Counted from the stretch's first letter, positions 26,646 through 36,489 are shown. The stretch is DNA of 64,000 nt from Streptomyces clavuligerus (GCF_005519465.1 NZ_CP027858.1:2170001-2234000), one strand, 5' to 3'. Notes: a model not told the origin generated them from the sequence alone. Made by a program: numbers and translations.

Positions 26646-27200
26646 GTGCTCACTGTCGGCGACCAGTTCCCCGCCTTCGAACTCACCGCCTGTGTCTCGC
26701 TGGAGAAGGGCAAGGAGTTCGAGGTCCTGACCCACAAGTCCTACGAGGGCAAGTGGAAGGTCGTCTTCGCCTGGCCGAAGGACTTCACCTTCGTCTGCCC
26801 GACCGAGATCGCCGCGTTCGGCAAGCTGAACGACGAGTTCGCCGACCGTGACGCCCAGGTCCTCGGCTTCTCCGGCGACTCCGAGTTCGTCCACCACGCC
26901 TGGCGCAAGGACCACGCCGACCTGCGTGACCTGCCCTTCCCGATGATGGCCGACGCCAAGCACGAGCTGATGCGCGACCTCGGCATCGAGGGCGAGGACG
27001 GCTACGCCCAGCGCGCCGTCTTCATCGTCGACCCGAACAACGAGATCCAGTTCACGATGGTGACCGCCGGTTCCGTGGGCCGTAACCCCAAGGAGGTCCT
27101 GCGGGTCCTGGACGCCCTCCAGACCGACGAGCTGTGCCCCTGCAACTGGAGCAAGGGCGAGGACACCCTGGACGCCGGCTCCCTGCTGGCCGGTGAGTGA
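26646..27200 (+). CDS. ahpC: alkyl hydroperoxide reductase peroxiredoxin AhpC
   Basis: A 184-residue 2-Cys peroxiredoxin reducing hydrogen peroxide and organic peroxides. The peroxidatic cysteine is in [10 protein letters not shown] (about 58), and the resolving cysteine in the C-terminal [15 protein letters not shown]. The start is GTG at 26646 with TGGAG at 26633-26637. AhpD, encoded 4 nt downstream, regenerates it in actinomycetes instead of AhpF. Expression should depend on OxyR, encoded divergently. Confidence 0.95.
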   Translation: MLTVGDQFPAFELTACVSLEKGKEFEVLTHKSYEGKWKVVFAWPKDFTFVCPTEIAAFGKLNDEFADRDAQVLGFSGDSEFVHHAWRKDHADLRDLPFPMMADAKHELMRDLGIEGEDGYAQRAVFIVDPNNEIQFTMVTAGSVGRNPKEVLRVLDALQTDELCPCNWSKGEDTLDAGSLLAGE

Positions 27201-27204
27201 CCTC

Positions 27205-27741
27205 ATGTCCCTCGACGCGCTGAAGTCCGCCCTGCCGGAGTACGCGAAGGACCTGAAGCTCAACCTGGGCTCGGTCATCGGCAACAACGAGAAGCTGACG
27301 CAGCAGCAGCTCTGGGGCACCGTCCTGGCGACGGCCATCGCCTCCCGCAGCCCCATCGTGCTGCGCGAGCTGGAGGCCGAGGCCAAGGCGCAGCTCTCCC
27401 CCGAGGCGTACACCGCTGCCAAGGCCGCCGCCGCCGTCATGGCGATGAACAACGTCTACTACCGGACCCGGCATCTGCTGTCCGACCCGGAGTACGGCAC
27501 CCTGCGCGCGGGTCTGCGGATGAACGTCATCGGCAACCCGGGCGTGGAGAAGGTCGACTTCGAGCTGTGGTCGCTCGCGGTCTCCGCCATCAACGGCTGT
27601 GGCATGTGCCTGGACTCGCACGAGCAGGTGCTGCGCAAGGCCGGTGTGGAGCGCGAGGTGGTCCAGGAGGCGTTCAAGATCGCCGCCGTGGTCCAGGCCG
27701 TGGGCACCACCCTGGACACCGAGGCCACGCTGAGCGCGTGA
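27205..27741 (+). CDS. ahpD: alkylhydroperoxidase AhpD
   Basis: A 178-residue all-helical AhpD with the thioredoxin-like active-site motif [15 protein letters not shown] (Cys pair about 131/134, His downstream). In actinobacteria AhpD transfers electrons to AhpC and has weak peroxidase activity itself. The ATG at 27205 gives the canonical [20 protein letters not shown] start. It lies 4 nt after ahpC and is followed by a strong terminator. Confidence 0.95.
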   Translation: MSLDALKSALPEYAKDLKLNLGSVIGNNEKLTQQQLWGTVLATAIASRSPIVLRELEAEAKAQLSPEAYTAAKAAAAVMAMNNVYYRTRHLLSDPEYGTLRAGLRMNVIGNPGVEKVDFELWSLAVSAINGCGMCLDSHEQVLRKAGVEREVVQEAFKIAAVVQAVGTTLDTEATLSA

Positions 27742-27779
27742 CCTCCGTGTGATCCCCGCGCGCCGTCCCCGGCGCGCAC

Positions 27780-27812
27780 GGACCCCCGCCGACGGGACAT
27801 CGGCGGGGGTCC
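27780..27812. terminator. terminator between ahpD and the AI-2E family gene
   Basis: GGACCCCCGCCGA (27780-27792) pairs with 27800-27812 around a 7-nt loop, followed by a pyrimidine-rich stretch; the two genes are convergent. Confidence 0.85.
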
Positions 27813-27841
27813 TCCGCTTTCCGGCGCGGGCCGGTCGGGTG

Positions 27842-29176
27842 CTAGCGCGCCTCGGGCGCGGGCGGGCCCGCTCCCGCGTCCGCGCGCCCCGGCGGCACGG
27901 GCGCGCCCTCGGCCCTCGGCTCCGGGAGCGCACGGGCCGCCGCCACCCGCTGTCGGCGCCCGTAGTGCCGCAGATGGACCACGACCGTGTTGGTGACCGC
28001 GACCAGCGGGACGGCCACGACCGCGCCGCCGATCCCGGCGATCAGCCCGCCCACGGCGACGGACAGGACCACCGCCAGCGGATGGACCCGCACCGCCCGG
28101 CCCAGGATGAAGGGCTGGAGCACATGGCCCTCGATCTGCTGCACGGCGAGCACCACGATCAGCACCATCAGGGCGGTGAACACGCCCTGTGTGACCAGGG
28201 CCACGACCACCGCGAGCGCTCCGGAGAGCACCGCGCCCACCAGCGGGACGAAGGCGAAGAGGAAGACGAAGACCGCCAGCGGCACGGCCATCGGCACATC
28301 GAGGAACCAGATCCCCAGCCCGATGAAGATCGCGTCGATGAGCGCCACCAGCACCGTCCCGCGCACATAAGCGGTCAGGGTGGCCCAGGCGCGCGGACCC
28401 GCGCTCGCGACCCCGGGCCTGGCCTGCGCCGGAACCAGCTTGAGGGTCCACTGCCAGATCCGCGGCCCGTCGTGGAGCAGGAACAGCGTCGAGAACATCG
28501 CGAGCAGCGCCCCGGCCAGGAACTCCATCAGCGCGGTGACGCCCTGGAGCCCGGCGGAGGTGATCTCCTCGGTATTGCTGCCGATGGTGTCGCTGAGGTT
28601 GTCGGCGAGATCGTTGATCTGGCCCTCGGAGACATGGAACGGGCCTTCGAGCGCCCAGAGGCGCAGCTCCTGGATGCCCTCCCGGACCCGGTCCGACAGG
28701 GTGTCCAGATTCTCCATCACCTGCCAGACGACGAACCAGCCGACGAGCGCCATCACCGCGAAGCCCGCGATGGCGGTCACCGCCGTGGCGAGCCCCCGGG
28801 GCAGCCCGATCCGCAGCAGCCGGGCCACGGTGGGCTGGAGCAGCGCGGTGATCAGCAGCGCGGAGGCGAAGGCGAGGACGACGAGCTGGACGGCGCTGAT
28901 GACCCGCATCAGCACCCAGAGCGTCCCCGCGAGGACCAGCAGCCGCCATCCCGCCTCGGCCGCGACCCGGATGCCCCAGGGGATCACCGTGACCGGATCG
29001 GGCCGGTCGGCGGCCTCCTCCGGCTCGTCGGCCGGGCCGTCCCCGTGCTCCGTGCCGCCCTTGGTCAGGACGTCGGCGCCGGGTTCCTCGTCGCCCTCCC
29101 GCCGTTGGTTCATCCGCTCGGCGATCCGGACGATCCCCGCTCCCAGCCCGGAGTACCACCGCGGCAGTCGTGCCAT
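27842..29176 (-). CDS. AI-2E family (UPF0118) transporter
   Basis: A 444-residue integral membrane protein. The cytoplasmic N terminus (MARLPRWYSGLGAGIVRIAE) and an acidic stretch are followed by eight or so transmembrane helices in the family pattern: a pair near 85-125, one near 140-165, a long central amphipathic region (LSDRVREGIQELRLW), then clustered helices from about 235. The C-terminal signature PFILGRAVRVHPLAVVLSV and GGLIAGIGGAVVAVPL is diagnostic. Members range from autoinducer-2 export to sodium/proton antiport, so the substrate is open. AGGGAA precedes the ATG at 29176. Confidence 0.88.
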   Translation of the reverse strand: MARLPRWYSGLGAGIVRIAERMNQRREGDEEPGADVLTKGGTEHGDGPADEPEEAADRPDPVTVIPWGIRVAAEAGWRLLVLAGTLWVLMRVISAVQLVVLAFASALLITALLQPTVARLLRIGLPRGLATAVTAIAGFAVMALVGWFVVWQVMENLDTLSDRVREGIQELRLWALEGPFHVSEGQINDLADNLSDTIGSNTEEITSAGLQGVTALMEFLAGALLAMFSTLFLLHDGPRIWQWTLKLVPAQARPGVASAGPRAWATLTAYVRGTVLVALIDAIFIGLGIWFLDVPMAVPLAVFVFLFAFVPLVGAVLSGALAVVVALVTQGVFTALMVLIVVLAVQQIEGHVLQPFILGRAVRVHPLAVVLSVAVGGLIAGIGGAVVAVPLVAVTNTVVVHLRHYGRRQRVAAARALPEPRAEGAPVPPGRADAGAGPPAPEAR

Positions 29177-29229
29177 GTCGTTCCCTTCCCCCTGTCTCCC
29201 CCCGAGACCGTCGACGGTACACGCAGCGA

Positions 29230-29259
29230 AGCCCCCCACCGTCCGGACGGTGAGGGGCT
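29230..29259 (-). terminator. terminator of the transglycosylase gene
   Basis: AGCCCC-C-CACCGTCC pairs with GGACGGTG-AGGGGCT (29230-29259, one bulge, no loop spacer) in the gap after the minus-strand transglycosylase stop. Confidence 0.65.
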
Positions 29260-29291
29260 CCCGGCCCGGGGGGGCCGTGGCGCGCGCGGGC

Positions 29292-30035
29292 TCAGTACCA
29301 GCGGTTGGCCTGCCAGAACGACCAGGCGCCACAGGGGCTCCCGTACCGCTCGTTCATGTAGTTGAGGCCCCACTTGATCTGGGTGGCCGGGTTGGTGCGC
29401 CAGTCGGCCCCGGCCGAGGCCATCTTGGTGCCGGGCAGCGCCTGCACCAGGCCGTAGGCGCCGGAGGACGGGTTCTGCGCCTTGTAGTTCCAGGTCGACT
29501 CGCGCTGCACGATATTGCTGAAGCACTGGAACTGACCGGACGGGATGATCTGCCGGGCGATCGACTGGACCTGGGCCACGGTGTACGAGGACTGCTGGGC
29601 GAAGCTCGCGGTACCGCTGCGGGCCGCGTCACGGCTCGCCCGCTCCTCGGCCTTCTTCCGCTCCTCGCGCTCCCGCTTCTCCTTCTCGGCGCGCTCCTTG
29701 GCCTCGGCGGCCTTCTTCGCCTCGGCGTCGGCGGCGGCCCTCTTGTCCTTGGCCGACTGCGCGGCCTTGACGCGGGCGTCCTCCTCCGCGGCCTTGCGGG
29801 CGCTCGTGTCGGCCGCCGCGGCCTGGGCGTCGGCCTGCTGCGCCAACGACGACACCTGCACCGGGGCCTGCTGGCCCATCGGGATGTTGGTGAGGAGGGT
29901 CGCGTCGGCGGCCGTCGTCTCCAGGTTCTGGTTCGACGGCTGGGGGTTGCCCGAGGCGACCCCGACGACGGCTCCGACGGTGGTGACCGCGGTGGCTGAC
30001 GCCACGGCGAATCCCCGGACCGAGATCCGGCTCAC
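29292..30035 (-). CDS. secreted lytic transglycosylase (SLT-like domain)
   Basis: A 247-residue exported protein. A signal peptide (about 1-30: VSRISVRGFAVASA, then TVGAVVGVASG) is followed by a long Ala/Glu/Lys-rich coiled coil (about 60-140, rich in AKKAAEAKERAEKE-type heptads). The C-terminal SLT-type domain (about 155-247) has the catalytic Glu region FSNIVQRESTWNYKAQNPSS, AYGLVQALPGTKMAS and a terminal WGLNYMNERYG...W pattern. It cleaves the glycan backbone during cell-wall remodelling. The start is GTG at 30035 with AAGGAAACC directly upstream. A long AT-richer leader separates it from phoH. Confidence 0.88.
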   Translation of the reverse strand: MSRISVRGFAVASATAVTTVGAVVGVASGNPQPSNQNLETTAADATLLTNIPMGQQAPVQVSSLAQQADAQAAAADTSARKAAEEDARVKAAQSAKDKRAAADAEAKKAAEAKERAEKEKREREERKKAEERASRDAARSGTASFAQQSSYTVAQVQSIARQIIPSGQFQCFSNIVQRESTWNYKAQNPSSGAYGLVQALPGTKMASAGADWRTNPATQIKWGLNYMNERYGSPCGAWSFWQANRWY

Positions 30036-30451
30036 ACGGTTTCCTTCCAGCATCGCCCGCACAGGTGACCCCGCGGACGAATCGTGCCCCTGGCACGGGC
30101 CTCCACTGCAACGGGTCACAGGAGGCGCTGGCCCGTGGTCAACTCCCCCAAGGGAGCGGCCGATACAGCTCGCGGGCGGCACACGACGGCAGGTCTTGAG
30201 TTGTACGGCATTGCTGTCGGCACCACGGATGGTGCCCTTGTGTCGTATGCGGGGCCTGACGGAAGCAAGACTTTGCCGGAACCAACGGGCGCAAGGCAAT
30301 TCTTCGTTGCGTGGGAAAGGTCACACTCATTTGGCTCTGGAGTTCCGGAGGAAACCATCCACAGCGCGACGCCGCCCCACTACGCTGCTGCGCTCTCGGG
30401 GGCGGCGCCACTGATTCGTCGGTCGTACCGGATGACGAGCGGGATTCCTTA
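30036..30451 (-). other. 416-bp leader region upstream of the transglycosylase gene
   Basis: There is no plausible gene. The stretch 30180-30360 is less GC-rich than its surroundings and contains two hairpins (30143-30156 and the perfect 30219-30236). I looked for the ydaO/c-di-AMP riboswitch often found before streptomycete wall hydrolases and could not match its conserved sequence blocks. Confidence 0.5.
30219..30236 (-). other. perfect hairpin in the transglycosylase leader
   Basis: GGCACCA-CGGA-TGGTGCC, 7-bp stem with a 4-nt loop, without a T-run; it could be an RNA element or an operator. Confidence 0.5.
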
Positions 30452-31774
30452 CTAAATCTGTCCGTCCTCCAGCATTTCGGTCACCAGCGCGGCGATCGGG
30501 GACCGTTCGGAACGGGTGAGCGTCACATGCGCGAAGAGCGGATGCCCCTTCAGTTTCTCGACCACGGCGACCACTCCGTCGTACCGCCCGACCCGCAGAT
30601 TGTCCCGTTGGGCGACATCGTGGGTGAGGACGACCCTGGAGCCCGCGCCGACCCGGGAGAGCACCGTCAGCAGCACATTGCGCTCCAGCGACTGGGCCTC
30701 GTCGACGATGACGAAGGCGTCGTGCAGCGAACGGCCCCGGATATGGGTGAGCGGCAGGACCTCCAGCATGCCGCGCCCCAGCACCTCCTCGATCACCTCC
30801 CGCCCGGCGACCGCCGAGAGGGTGTCGAACACCGCCTGGGCCCAGGGGCTCATCTTCTCCGCCTCGGTACCGGGCAGATAGCCGAGCTCCTGCCCGCCCA
30901 CCGCGTACAGCGGACGGAAGACCATCACCTTCTGGTGCTGACGGCGCTCCAGGACCGATTCGAGCCCCGCGCAGAGCGCCAGCGCCGACTTGCCGGTACC
31001 GGCCCGGCCGCCGAGCGAGACGATGCCCACCTCGGGGTCGAGCAGCAGATCCAGCGCGATGCGCTGCTCCGCGCTGCGGCCGTGGATGCCGAACGCCTCC
31101 CGGTCGCCGCGGACCAGCCGGACCCCGCCGTCGGCGGTGACCCGGCCGAGCGCCTTGCCGCGTTCGGACTGGAGCACCAGACCGGTGTGCACGGGCAGCG
31201 CCCCCGCCTCCGGGAGGGTGAGCCGCTCCTCGCCGTAGAGCAGATCCACCTGTTCGGCGGTGAGCGGCAGCTCCGCCATTCCGGTCCAGCCGGAGTCGGT
31301 GATGGCCAGCTCCGCGCGGTACTCCTCGGCGAGCAGTCCGACGGAGGACGCCTTGATGCGCAGCGGCAGATCCTTGGAGACGACGGTGACGTCGTACCCC
31401 TCGGCCTGGAGGTTCCTGGCGACCGCCAGAATGCGTGAGTCGTTGTCACCCAGCCGGTAGCCGGCGGGCAGCAGGGCCGGATCGGAGTGGTTCAGCTCGA
31501 CGCGGATCGTGCCGCCGAGATCGCCCAGGGGGATGGGGGCGTCGAGGCGTCCGTACCGGATGCGGAACTCGTCCAGCAGACGCAGTGCCTGCCGGGCGAA
31601 GTAGCCCAGTTCCGGATGGTGTCTCTTGGCCTCCAGCTCCGTGACCACCACGATCGGCAGCACCACCTCGTGCTCGTCGAAGCGGGTCGGGGCGCTCGGG
31701 TCGGCCAGCAGGACGCTGGTGTCGAGAACATAGGTGCGCCTGTCGGGCAGTCGGCGCTTTGTGCTGTTCACCAC
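30452..31774 (-). CDS. PIN domain-PhoH ATPase fusion protein
   Basis: A 440-residue PhoH2-type protein: an N-terminal PIN ribonuclease domain (about 14-150: [39 protein letters not shown] with the acidic metal ligands) joined to a PhoH helicase/ATPase domain (about 235-440: Walker [16 protein letters not shown], Walker [12 protein letters not shown], then [17 protein letters not shown]). Such fusions are actinobacterial and act as sequence-influenced RNA helicase-ribonucleases. The start is the tandem GTG-GTG at 31774. It is on the same strand as uppS upstream and the transglycosylase downstream, with large gaps on both sides. Confidence 0.92.
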   Translation of the reverse strand: MVNSTKRRLPDRRTYVLDTSVLLADPSAPTRFDEHEVVLPIVVVTELEAKRHHPELGYFARQALRLLDEFRIRYGRLDAPIPLGDLGGTIRVELNHSDPALLPAGYRLGDNDSRILAVARNLQAEGYDVTVVSKDLPLRIKASSVGLLAEEYRAELAITDSGWTGMAELPLTAEQVDLLYGEERLTLPEAGALPVHTGLVLQSERGKALGRVTADGGVRLVRGDREAFGIHGRSAEQRIALDLLLDPEVGIVSLGGRAGTGKSALALCAGLESVLERRQHQKVMVFRPLYAVGGQELGYLPGTEAEKMSPWAQAVFDTLSAVAGREVIEEVLGRGMLEVLPLTHIRGRSLHDAFVIVDEAQSLERNVLLTVLSRVGAGSRVVLTHDVAQRDNLRVGRYDGVVAVVEKLKGHPLFAHVTLTRSERSPIAALVTEMLEDGQI

Positions 31775-32126
31775 GGAAGGACGTACCCCCTCGGATGAGG
31801 TCGGCGCGGTGCGACGCCGTCACGGGCTGTCGGCCCTCCTGCCGCGGAGAGGCAGGGGGACCGCCCCGCCTGGGGCGGGGAGAACCGGGCTGCGGGCCCC
31901 GCTGCGCGGGCCGGGCACCGGCCCTCCACCTGGGCCGCACCGGGGGTGCGTTCCTTCGTGCGCAAAGGGCCTCCCGGGTGGGCGGTGATGTGCCGCCCAC
32001 GAGATACGACGTACGGGGATCGGACGTCGACCTGCTGGGGATATGCCCTCGAACACCCGCGGCCATGCCGCCGGGTGCGGCGACGGACGGATGAACAGCC
32101 GGTGATGCGCCGTGGCGACGAGCCCG
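31775..32126 (-). other. 352-bp gap between uppS and phoH
   Basis: No gene is seen. It holds several GC-rich hairpins, such as CCCCGCC-T-GGGGCGGGG (about 31863-31882) and TGGGCGG/CCGCCCA (about 31979-31999), which could end uppS transcription or structure the phoH leader. Confidence 0.4.
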
Positions 32127-32888
32127 TCAGTTCCCGTAACGGCGGTGCCGGGCCGCGTAGTCGCGCAGGGCGCGCAGGAAGTCCACCTTGCGGAAGGCGG
32201 GCCAGAAGACCTCGCAGAAGTAGTACTCGGAGTGGGCGCTCTGCCAGAGCATGAAACCGGACAGGCGCTGCTCGCCGCTGGTGCGGATGACCAGGTCGGG
32301 GTCGGGCTGGCCACGGGTGTAGAGGTGCTTGGAGATGAGGTCGACGTCGACGGTCTCGGCCAGCTCCTCGACGCTGGTGCCCCGCTCGGCGTGGTCGAGG
32401 AGGAGGGAGCGCACGGCGTCCGCGATCTCCTGCCGCCCGCCGTAGCCGACGGCCACGTTCACCAGTATCCCGGTGTGGTCGAGCGTGTCCTGCTCGGCCT
32501 CCTTCAGCACGAGCTGGGTGCGGGAGGGCAGCAGGTCGAGCGTGCCGACGTGGTGGACCCGCCAGCGGCCGTCGGCGGCGAGCGCGCGCACGGCGTCCTC
32601 GATGATGCCGAGGAGGGGCACCAGCTCGTCCTCGGGGCGGTCCAGATTGTCCGTGGACAGCAGCCAGAGGGTGACGACCTCGACATCGGTCTCGGCGCAC
32701 CAGCCGAGCAGTTCCTGGATCTTGCTGGCCCCGGCCTTGTGACCCGCCTCGGGGGTGCCGCCCGACGCCTTGGCCCAGCGGCGGTTCCCGTCGAGGATGA
32801 CTCCGATGTGCTTGGGCACCTGGGCGTGGTCCAGCCGGCCTTCCACCCGGCGTGCGTAGAGCCTGTAGACCAGGTCACGCAGGTTCAC
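32127..32888 (-). CDS. uppS: isoprenyl (cis-prenyl) diphosphate synthase, UppS family
   Basis: A 253-residue cis-prenyltransferase that condenses isopentenyl diphosphate onto an allylic primer for the wall lipid carrier. It has the Asp/Arg pyrophosphate-binding motif HIGVILDGNRRWAKA (about 28), the linker HKAGASKIQELLGWC, VNVAVGYGGRQEI, and the C-terminal DLVIRTSGEQRLSGFMLWQS and YFCEVFWPAFRK. Streptomycetes carry more than one paralogue; whether this one makes a short Z-prenyl chain or the full undecaprenyl/decaprenyl chain cannot be told. The GTG at 32888 is chosen because GAGGTGG lies 5 nt upstream; a GTG at 32897 is possible. Confidence 0.88.
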   Translation of the reverse strand: MNLRDLVYRLYARRVEGRLDHAQVPKHIGVILDGNRRWAKASGGTPEAGHKAGASKIQELLGWCAETDVEVVTLWLLSTDNLDRPEDELVPLLGIIEDAVRALAADGRWRVHHVGTLDLLPSRTQLVLKEAEQDTLDHTGILVNVAVGYGGRQEIADAVRSLLLDHAERGTSVEELAETVDVDLISKHLYTRGQPDPDLVIRTSGEQRLSGFMLWQSAHSEYYFCEVFWPAFRKVDFLRALRDYAARHRRYGN

Positions 32889-33156
32889 GGAGTCCACCTC
32901 TCGGTTCGGTCGGGCTCACCCGCCGCGGGGTGCCCGGGACCGGGGCGTGGCGGTGGCTCTGGGGGTCGCTGACAGGGGTCCGCTCCGGGGCGCGGTGGCA
33001 CGGGTGCCGGGGCCCGGGCGCCGGATACGGGCGGCCCGGCCGGAGACATACGGCACTCCCCGCGCCGTACGGCACCCCCTGTGGCCGTCAGAGTACTGCG
33101 CTGAGATGCACGTCTCCCAACCTGGTCTGTCACAAGTCCGTGATAAAGAGGGATGT

Positions 33157-34191
33157 GTGATTGATTCCTCTCCTTATCTCGCCTCGGGTGACCGTTACGA
33201 CACGATGGAGTACCGGCGCAGCGGCCGTTCGGGTCTGCTGCTGCCCGCCGTCTCCCTCGGCCTGTGGCACAACTTCGGCGACGACCGCACGCTGGAGTCG
33301 CAGCGTGCGATCCTGCGCCGCGCCTTCGATCTGGGGGTCACCCACTTCGACCTGGCCAACAACTACGGGCCGCCGCCGGGCTCGGCCGAGCTGAACTTCG
33401 GCAAGCTCCTCGCCCAGGACTTCGCCCCCTACCGCGACGAGCTGATCATCTCGACCAAGGCCGGGTATCTGATGCACCCCGGCCCGTACGGCGAGTGGGG
33501 CTCCCGGAAGTACCTGCTGTCCTCGCTGGACGCCTCGCTGCGCCGGATGGGCGTGGACTACGTCGACGTCTTCTACTCGCACCGCTTCGACCCGCACACC
33601 CCGCTGGAGGAGACGATGGGGGCCCTGGCCTCCGCCGTGCAGCAGGGGAAGGCGCTGTACGTGGGTGTCTCCTCGTACAACGCGGAGCAGACCGAGCGGG
33701 CGGCGCGGCTGCTGCGGGAGATGGGCGTCCCGGCCCTGATCCACCAGCCCTCGTACTCGATGATCAACCGCTGGATCGAGGACGACGGCCTGCTGGACAC
33801 GCTGGAGACGGCGGGCATGGGCTGCATCGCCTACGTCCCGCTGGCGCAGGGGCTGCTCACCGGGAAGTACCTCCAGGGCATCCCGGAGGGCTCGCGGGCC
33901 AGCCAGGGGAAGTCGCTGGACCCGGCGCTGCTCTCGGACGAGGTGGTGCGGCGGCTGCGCGGGCTGAACGAGATCGCCGCCCGGCGCGGGCAGTCGCTGG
34001 CGCAGCTCGCGCTGAGCTGGGTGCTGCGGGACCCGCGGATGACGTCGGCGCTGATCGGGGCGTCCAGCGTGGCGCAGCTCGACGAGAACGTGGCCGCGCT
34101 GTCGGCGGCGCCGCTGACCGAGGCGGAGCTGGCGGAGATCGACGAGTTCGCGGTGGACACGGAGGGTGTGAACATCTGGGCCAGGCGCTGA
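33157..34191 (+). CDS. aldo-keto reductase, YghZ/GPR-like
   Basis: A 344-residue NADPH-dependent aldo-keto reductase closest in motifs to E. coli YghZ (L-glyceraldehyde 3-phosphate reductase): SGLLLPAVSLGLWHNFGDD, the substrate-site DLANNYGPPPGSAE with the catalytic Tyr, the catalytic Lys in ISTKAGYLMHPGPYGEWGS, the YSHRFDPHTPLEETMGAL segment, and the C-terminal cofactor-binding SALIGASSVAQLDENV. It reduces small aldehydes, probably detoxifying methylglyoxal or glyceraldehyde phosphate. The GTG at 33157 (AGAGGG upstream) keeps the family's usual SPYLASGDRYDTMEYR lead-in; the ATG at 33205 is a shorter alternative. It is divergent from uppS. Confidence 0.88.
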   Translation: MIDSSPYLASGDRYDTMEYRRSGRSGLLLPAVSLGLWHNFGDDRTLESQRAILRRAFDLGVTHFDLANNYGPPPGSAELNFGKLLAQDFAPYRDELIISTKAGYLMHPGPYGEWGSRKYLLSSLDASLRRMGVDYVDVFYSHRFDPHTPLEETMGALASAVQQGKALYVGVSSYNAEQTERAARLLREMGVPALIHQPSYSMINRWIEDDGLLDTLETAGMGCIAYVPLAQGLLTGKYLQGIPEGSRASQGKSLDPALLSDEVVRRLRGLNEIAARRGQSLAQLALSWVLRDPRMTSALIGASSVAQLDENVAALSAAPLTEAELAEIDEFAVDTEGVNIWARR

Positions 34192-34829
34192 GCCCCGCCG
34201 GGGCCGGGCCCGGGGCCGCCGGGCCCCGCGCCGCTCCCGCCCCGGGCCGCCCGTACGCCGGGCCGCCCGGAAAAGAAACCGGGCCGGTCCGTGGGGGGGG
34301 ATACGGACCGGCCCGAGGGGGGGTTTCCACCATAACGCCTCACTGGTGCTGATGCGCGCCACCCCGGGAACCACCGCATGTCGCGGGCGCTCCGCCCGTC
34401 GCGGCCCGCCGCTCCCGGCCCCGCCCCGCACCGGGCGGACCGCCGGGAGCAGCGCGTTTGCGGGGGCCGTCCCTCTGAAGGGGGACGCGGACGGGCGGGC
34501 GCCGGGTTGACGCGGGCCCGGACGTCCGGCGCGCGGCGGCCGGGAATCCGCCCGGACGGCGGATGCCCCGGCGCACCGGGGCCGCGGGGCGGGCCGGGGC
34601 AGGTCGCCGTCCCGGTCCCGTCGGCGGTGATCCGCTCCACAGGGGTGCGGCCCGGCGCTGCGGCGGCCCCGGGGCCGGGCGCGGCGCCCGGCCCGCCGAG
34701 CGGGTGCCCGGGTCCGCCGCCCGCTCCCGCACCCGTCGGCCCGGTCGCCGCCGTCCGCCGCCCTCCGCCCGCTACTCCCCGCCCGTCGCTCCCCGCAGCG
34801 GAGGGTCCCGGGGCCGGGCGCCCGCGGGA
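34192..34829. other. 638-bp intergenic region after the aldo-keto reductase
   Basis: It contains the reductase terminator at 34281-34314, then about 500 bp of very GC-rich sequence with no ORF that shows real protein character on either strand. Confidence 0.5.
34281..34314 (+). terminator. terminator of the aldo-keto reductase gene
   Basis: GGGCCGGTCCGT (34281-34292) pairs with ACGGACCGGCCC (34303-34314), loop of 10 nt including a G-run. Confidence 0.8.
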
Positions 34830-36401
34830 TCAGCGGCCGTCGCCCGCCGCCGGCCGCGCGGGGCCCTTGCGCAGCAGGGTGACGCCGTCGCGGTGGGCGA
34901 CCCGGCGGTAGCCGTACGAGCGCTCGGCCGCGGCCAGTTCGGCGGCCTGCTGCTCGGCCGGGTAGGGCCAGTGGCCCCTGCGGTAGGGCCATGCCTCCGG
35001 GGCGCTGCTGTCGTGGACGATCCACTCGGCGGTGGGGCGCGGCAGCCGCTCGCGGTCGTAGCGGTAGAGCCGGGCGTCGACCGGGAACGCGGGGAAGAGG
35101 ACGACCTCGCAGCGGGAGGTGAGCTGGGGCGCCAGCCGGTTGGACGCGGCGACACTCGCCCCGTCCGGGATACGGGCCAGCAGCGCGCGGGCCGCCGTGA
35201 TGTGCGCGGTCGTCCGCCAGGTGGCGCGCTGGGCGAGCTGGGCGAGCGGGAAGGACGGCAGCAGGACGGCGGTCACCGCGAGCGCGGTCAGCAGCGAGGA
35301 GCGCACCTGCCGGACCCCGCCCGCGCCCGCGCCCCGGGTGCGCCAGGGCCGCAGGGCGTCGATGAGCCCGGCGAACACCACGGGCATCAGGACGGCGCTG
35401 TAGTGGAACGAGGTGCCCCAGTGGAACGCGTTCTGCGACAGCATCCGCCAGGCGAGGGTGGGCACCGCCAGCAGCGCGATCGGGGAGCGCAGCGCGAGCA
35501 GGGCGGAGGGGGCGAAGACGAGAACGAGGGTCATGGCCTTGATGTCCGGTCGCAGCGCGTCCAGCGGCGCGGACAGTACCGCGGTGAGCAGCGAGGTGTG
35601 GGGGCCCTCGCCGAGGTTGACCCCGTGGGCGTAGCCGCCGGCCGGGTGCAGTGCGGGCAGCAGCAGCCGGATCTCGACGGCGGAGGCGAGCACTCCGGCG
35701 GCGGCGGTGAGCAGACCGAGCCTGCGGGGGCCCTTCCAGGCGACGACACAGCCGACGGCGGCGAGCGTGAGCCCCAGATCCTCCTTGATCAGGACGAGGG
35801 GGGTGGCCCAGGCGACGGCGGCGCGCCAGCGGCCCCGGCCGAGCGCCGTGGCGGCGGCGGACAGCAGCGGCACGGCGAGGGCGACCTCGTGGAAGTCGAA
35901 AGCGGCGGCGGACGCGACGCCCCAGCTCAGCCCGTAGCCGAGGGCGACGGCGTGGGCGGCCCTGCGGCCGAGCGCGGTCAGCGCCCAGGACACGAGCGGG
36001 ACGACGGCGACGGCGAGCAGCGCGGACTGCGCGGCGAGCAGACACAGGGGTGAGGGCCAGAGGCGGTAGAGGGGGGCGAGGACGGCGAGCGCGGGGTGGA
36101 AGTGGTCGCCGAGGAGGTTGAATCCCTCGCCGCGCAACGGGGCGACGGGCGGGCGCAGTTCCGCGTAGGCGCGAATCCCCTGCTCGAAGATGCCGAGGTC
36201 GTAACCGGTGGTCCGCAGCAGCAGATGACGGCGGACGGCGACGGTGGTGTAGAGCGTGAAGAGGACCGCCGCCCAGCTCCAGGGGAGCAGGGCGGCGGGC
36301 ACCCGGGCGGCGGGGCGTGGTCCGGTACGCGGCGCGGGGACGGGGGGCGCCCCGGGCGATGCCCCGCCATCCGTGGCCCGTTCATCAGGAAATGTCCGCA
36401 T
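34830..36401 (-). CDS. DUF2079 polytopic membrane protein
   Basis: A 523-residue membrane protein with about ten hydrophobic helices and the DUF2079 start pattern: one helix (about 38-58), then LRTTGYDLGIFEQGIRAYAEL and GDHFHPALAVLAPLYRLWPS. The soluble C-terminal part (about 390-510) includes DGASVAASNRLAPQL and the WIVHDSSAPEAWPY segment. The fold relates to GT-C glycosyltransferases; the function is unknown. A TAGAGT box ends 8 nt before the ATG at 36401 and no ribosome-binding site is clear. It lies downstream of the prepilin peptidase gene on the same strand. Confidence 0.8.
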   Translation of the reverse strand: MRTFPDERATDGGASPGAPPVPAPRTGPRPAARVPAALLPWSWAAVLFTLYTTVAVRRHLLLRTTGYDLGIFEQGIRAYAELRPPVAPLRGEGFNLLGDHFHPALAVLAPLYRLWPSPLCLLAAQSALLAVAVVPLVSWALTALGRRAAHAVALGYGLSWGVASAAAFDFHEVALAVPLLSAAATALGRGRWRAAVAWATPLVLIKEDLGLTLAAVGCVVAWKGPRRLGLLTAAAGVLASAVEIRLLLPALHPAGGYAHGVNLGEGPHTSLLTAVLSAPLDALRPDIKAMTLVLVFAPSALLALRSPIALLAVPTLAWRMLSQNAFHWGTSFHYSAVLMPVVFAGLIDALRPWRTRGAGAGGVRQVRSSLLTALAVTAVLLPSFPLAQLAQRATWRTTAHITAARALLARIPDGASVAASNRLAPQLTSRCEVVLFPAFPVDARLYRYDRERLPRPTAEWIVHDSSAPEAWPYRRGHWPYPAEQQAAELAAAERSYGYRRVAHRDGVTLLRKGPARPAAGDGR

Positions 36402-36489
36402 GCGTCATGACTCTAGAGGGGTATCGGGGCCCGGCCGACTCAGACGGGGGCGTGTCCCCGGCCCGCTGTCGGGTCCGCCCGCCACCGGC

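Noticed and set aside
30036..30451. ydaO (c-di-AMP) riboswitch upstream of the transglycosylase
   Set aside because: I searched the minus strand for its conserved blocks and found no convincing match.
34316..34829. Possible gene between the aldo-keto reductase terminator and the DUF2079 gene
   Set aside because: ORFs on both strands are Pro/Arg/Gly-only low-complexity sequence without start context.
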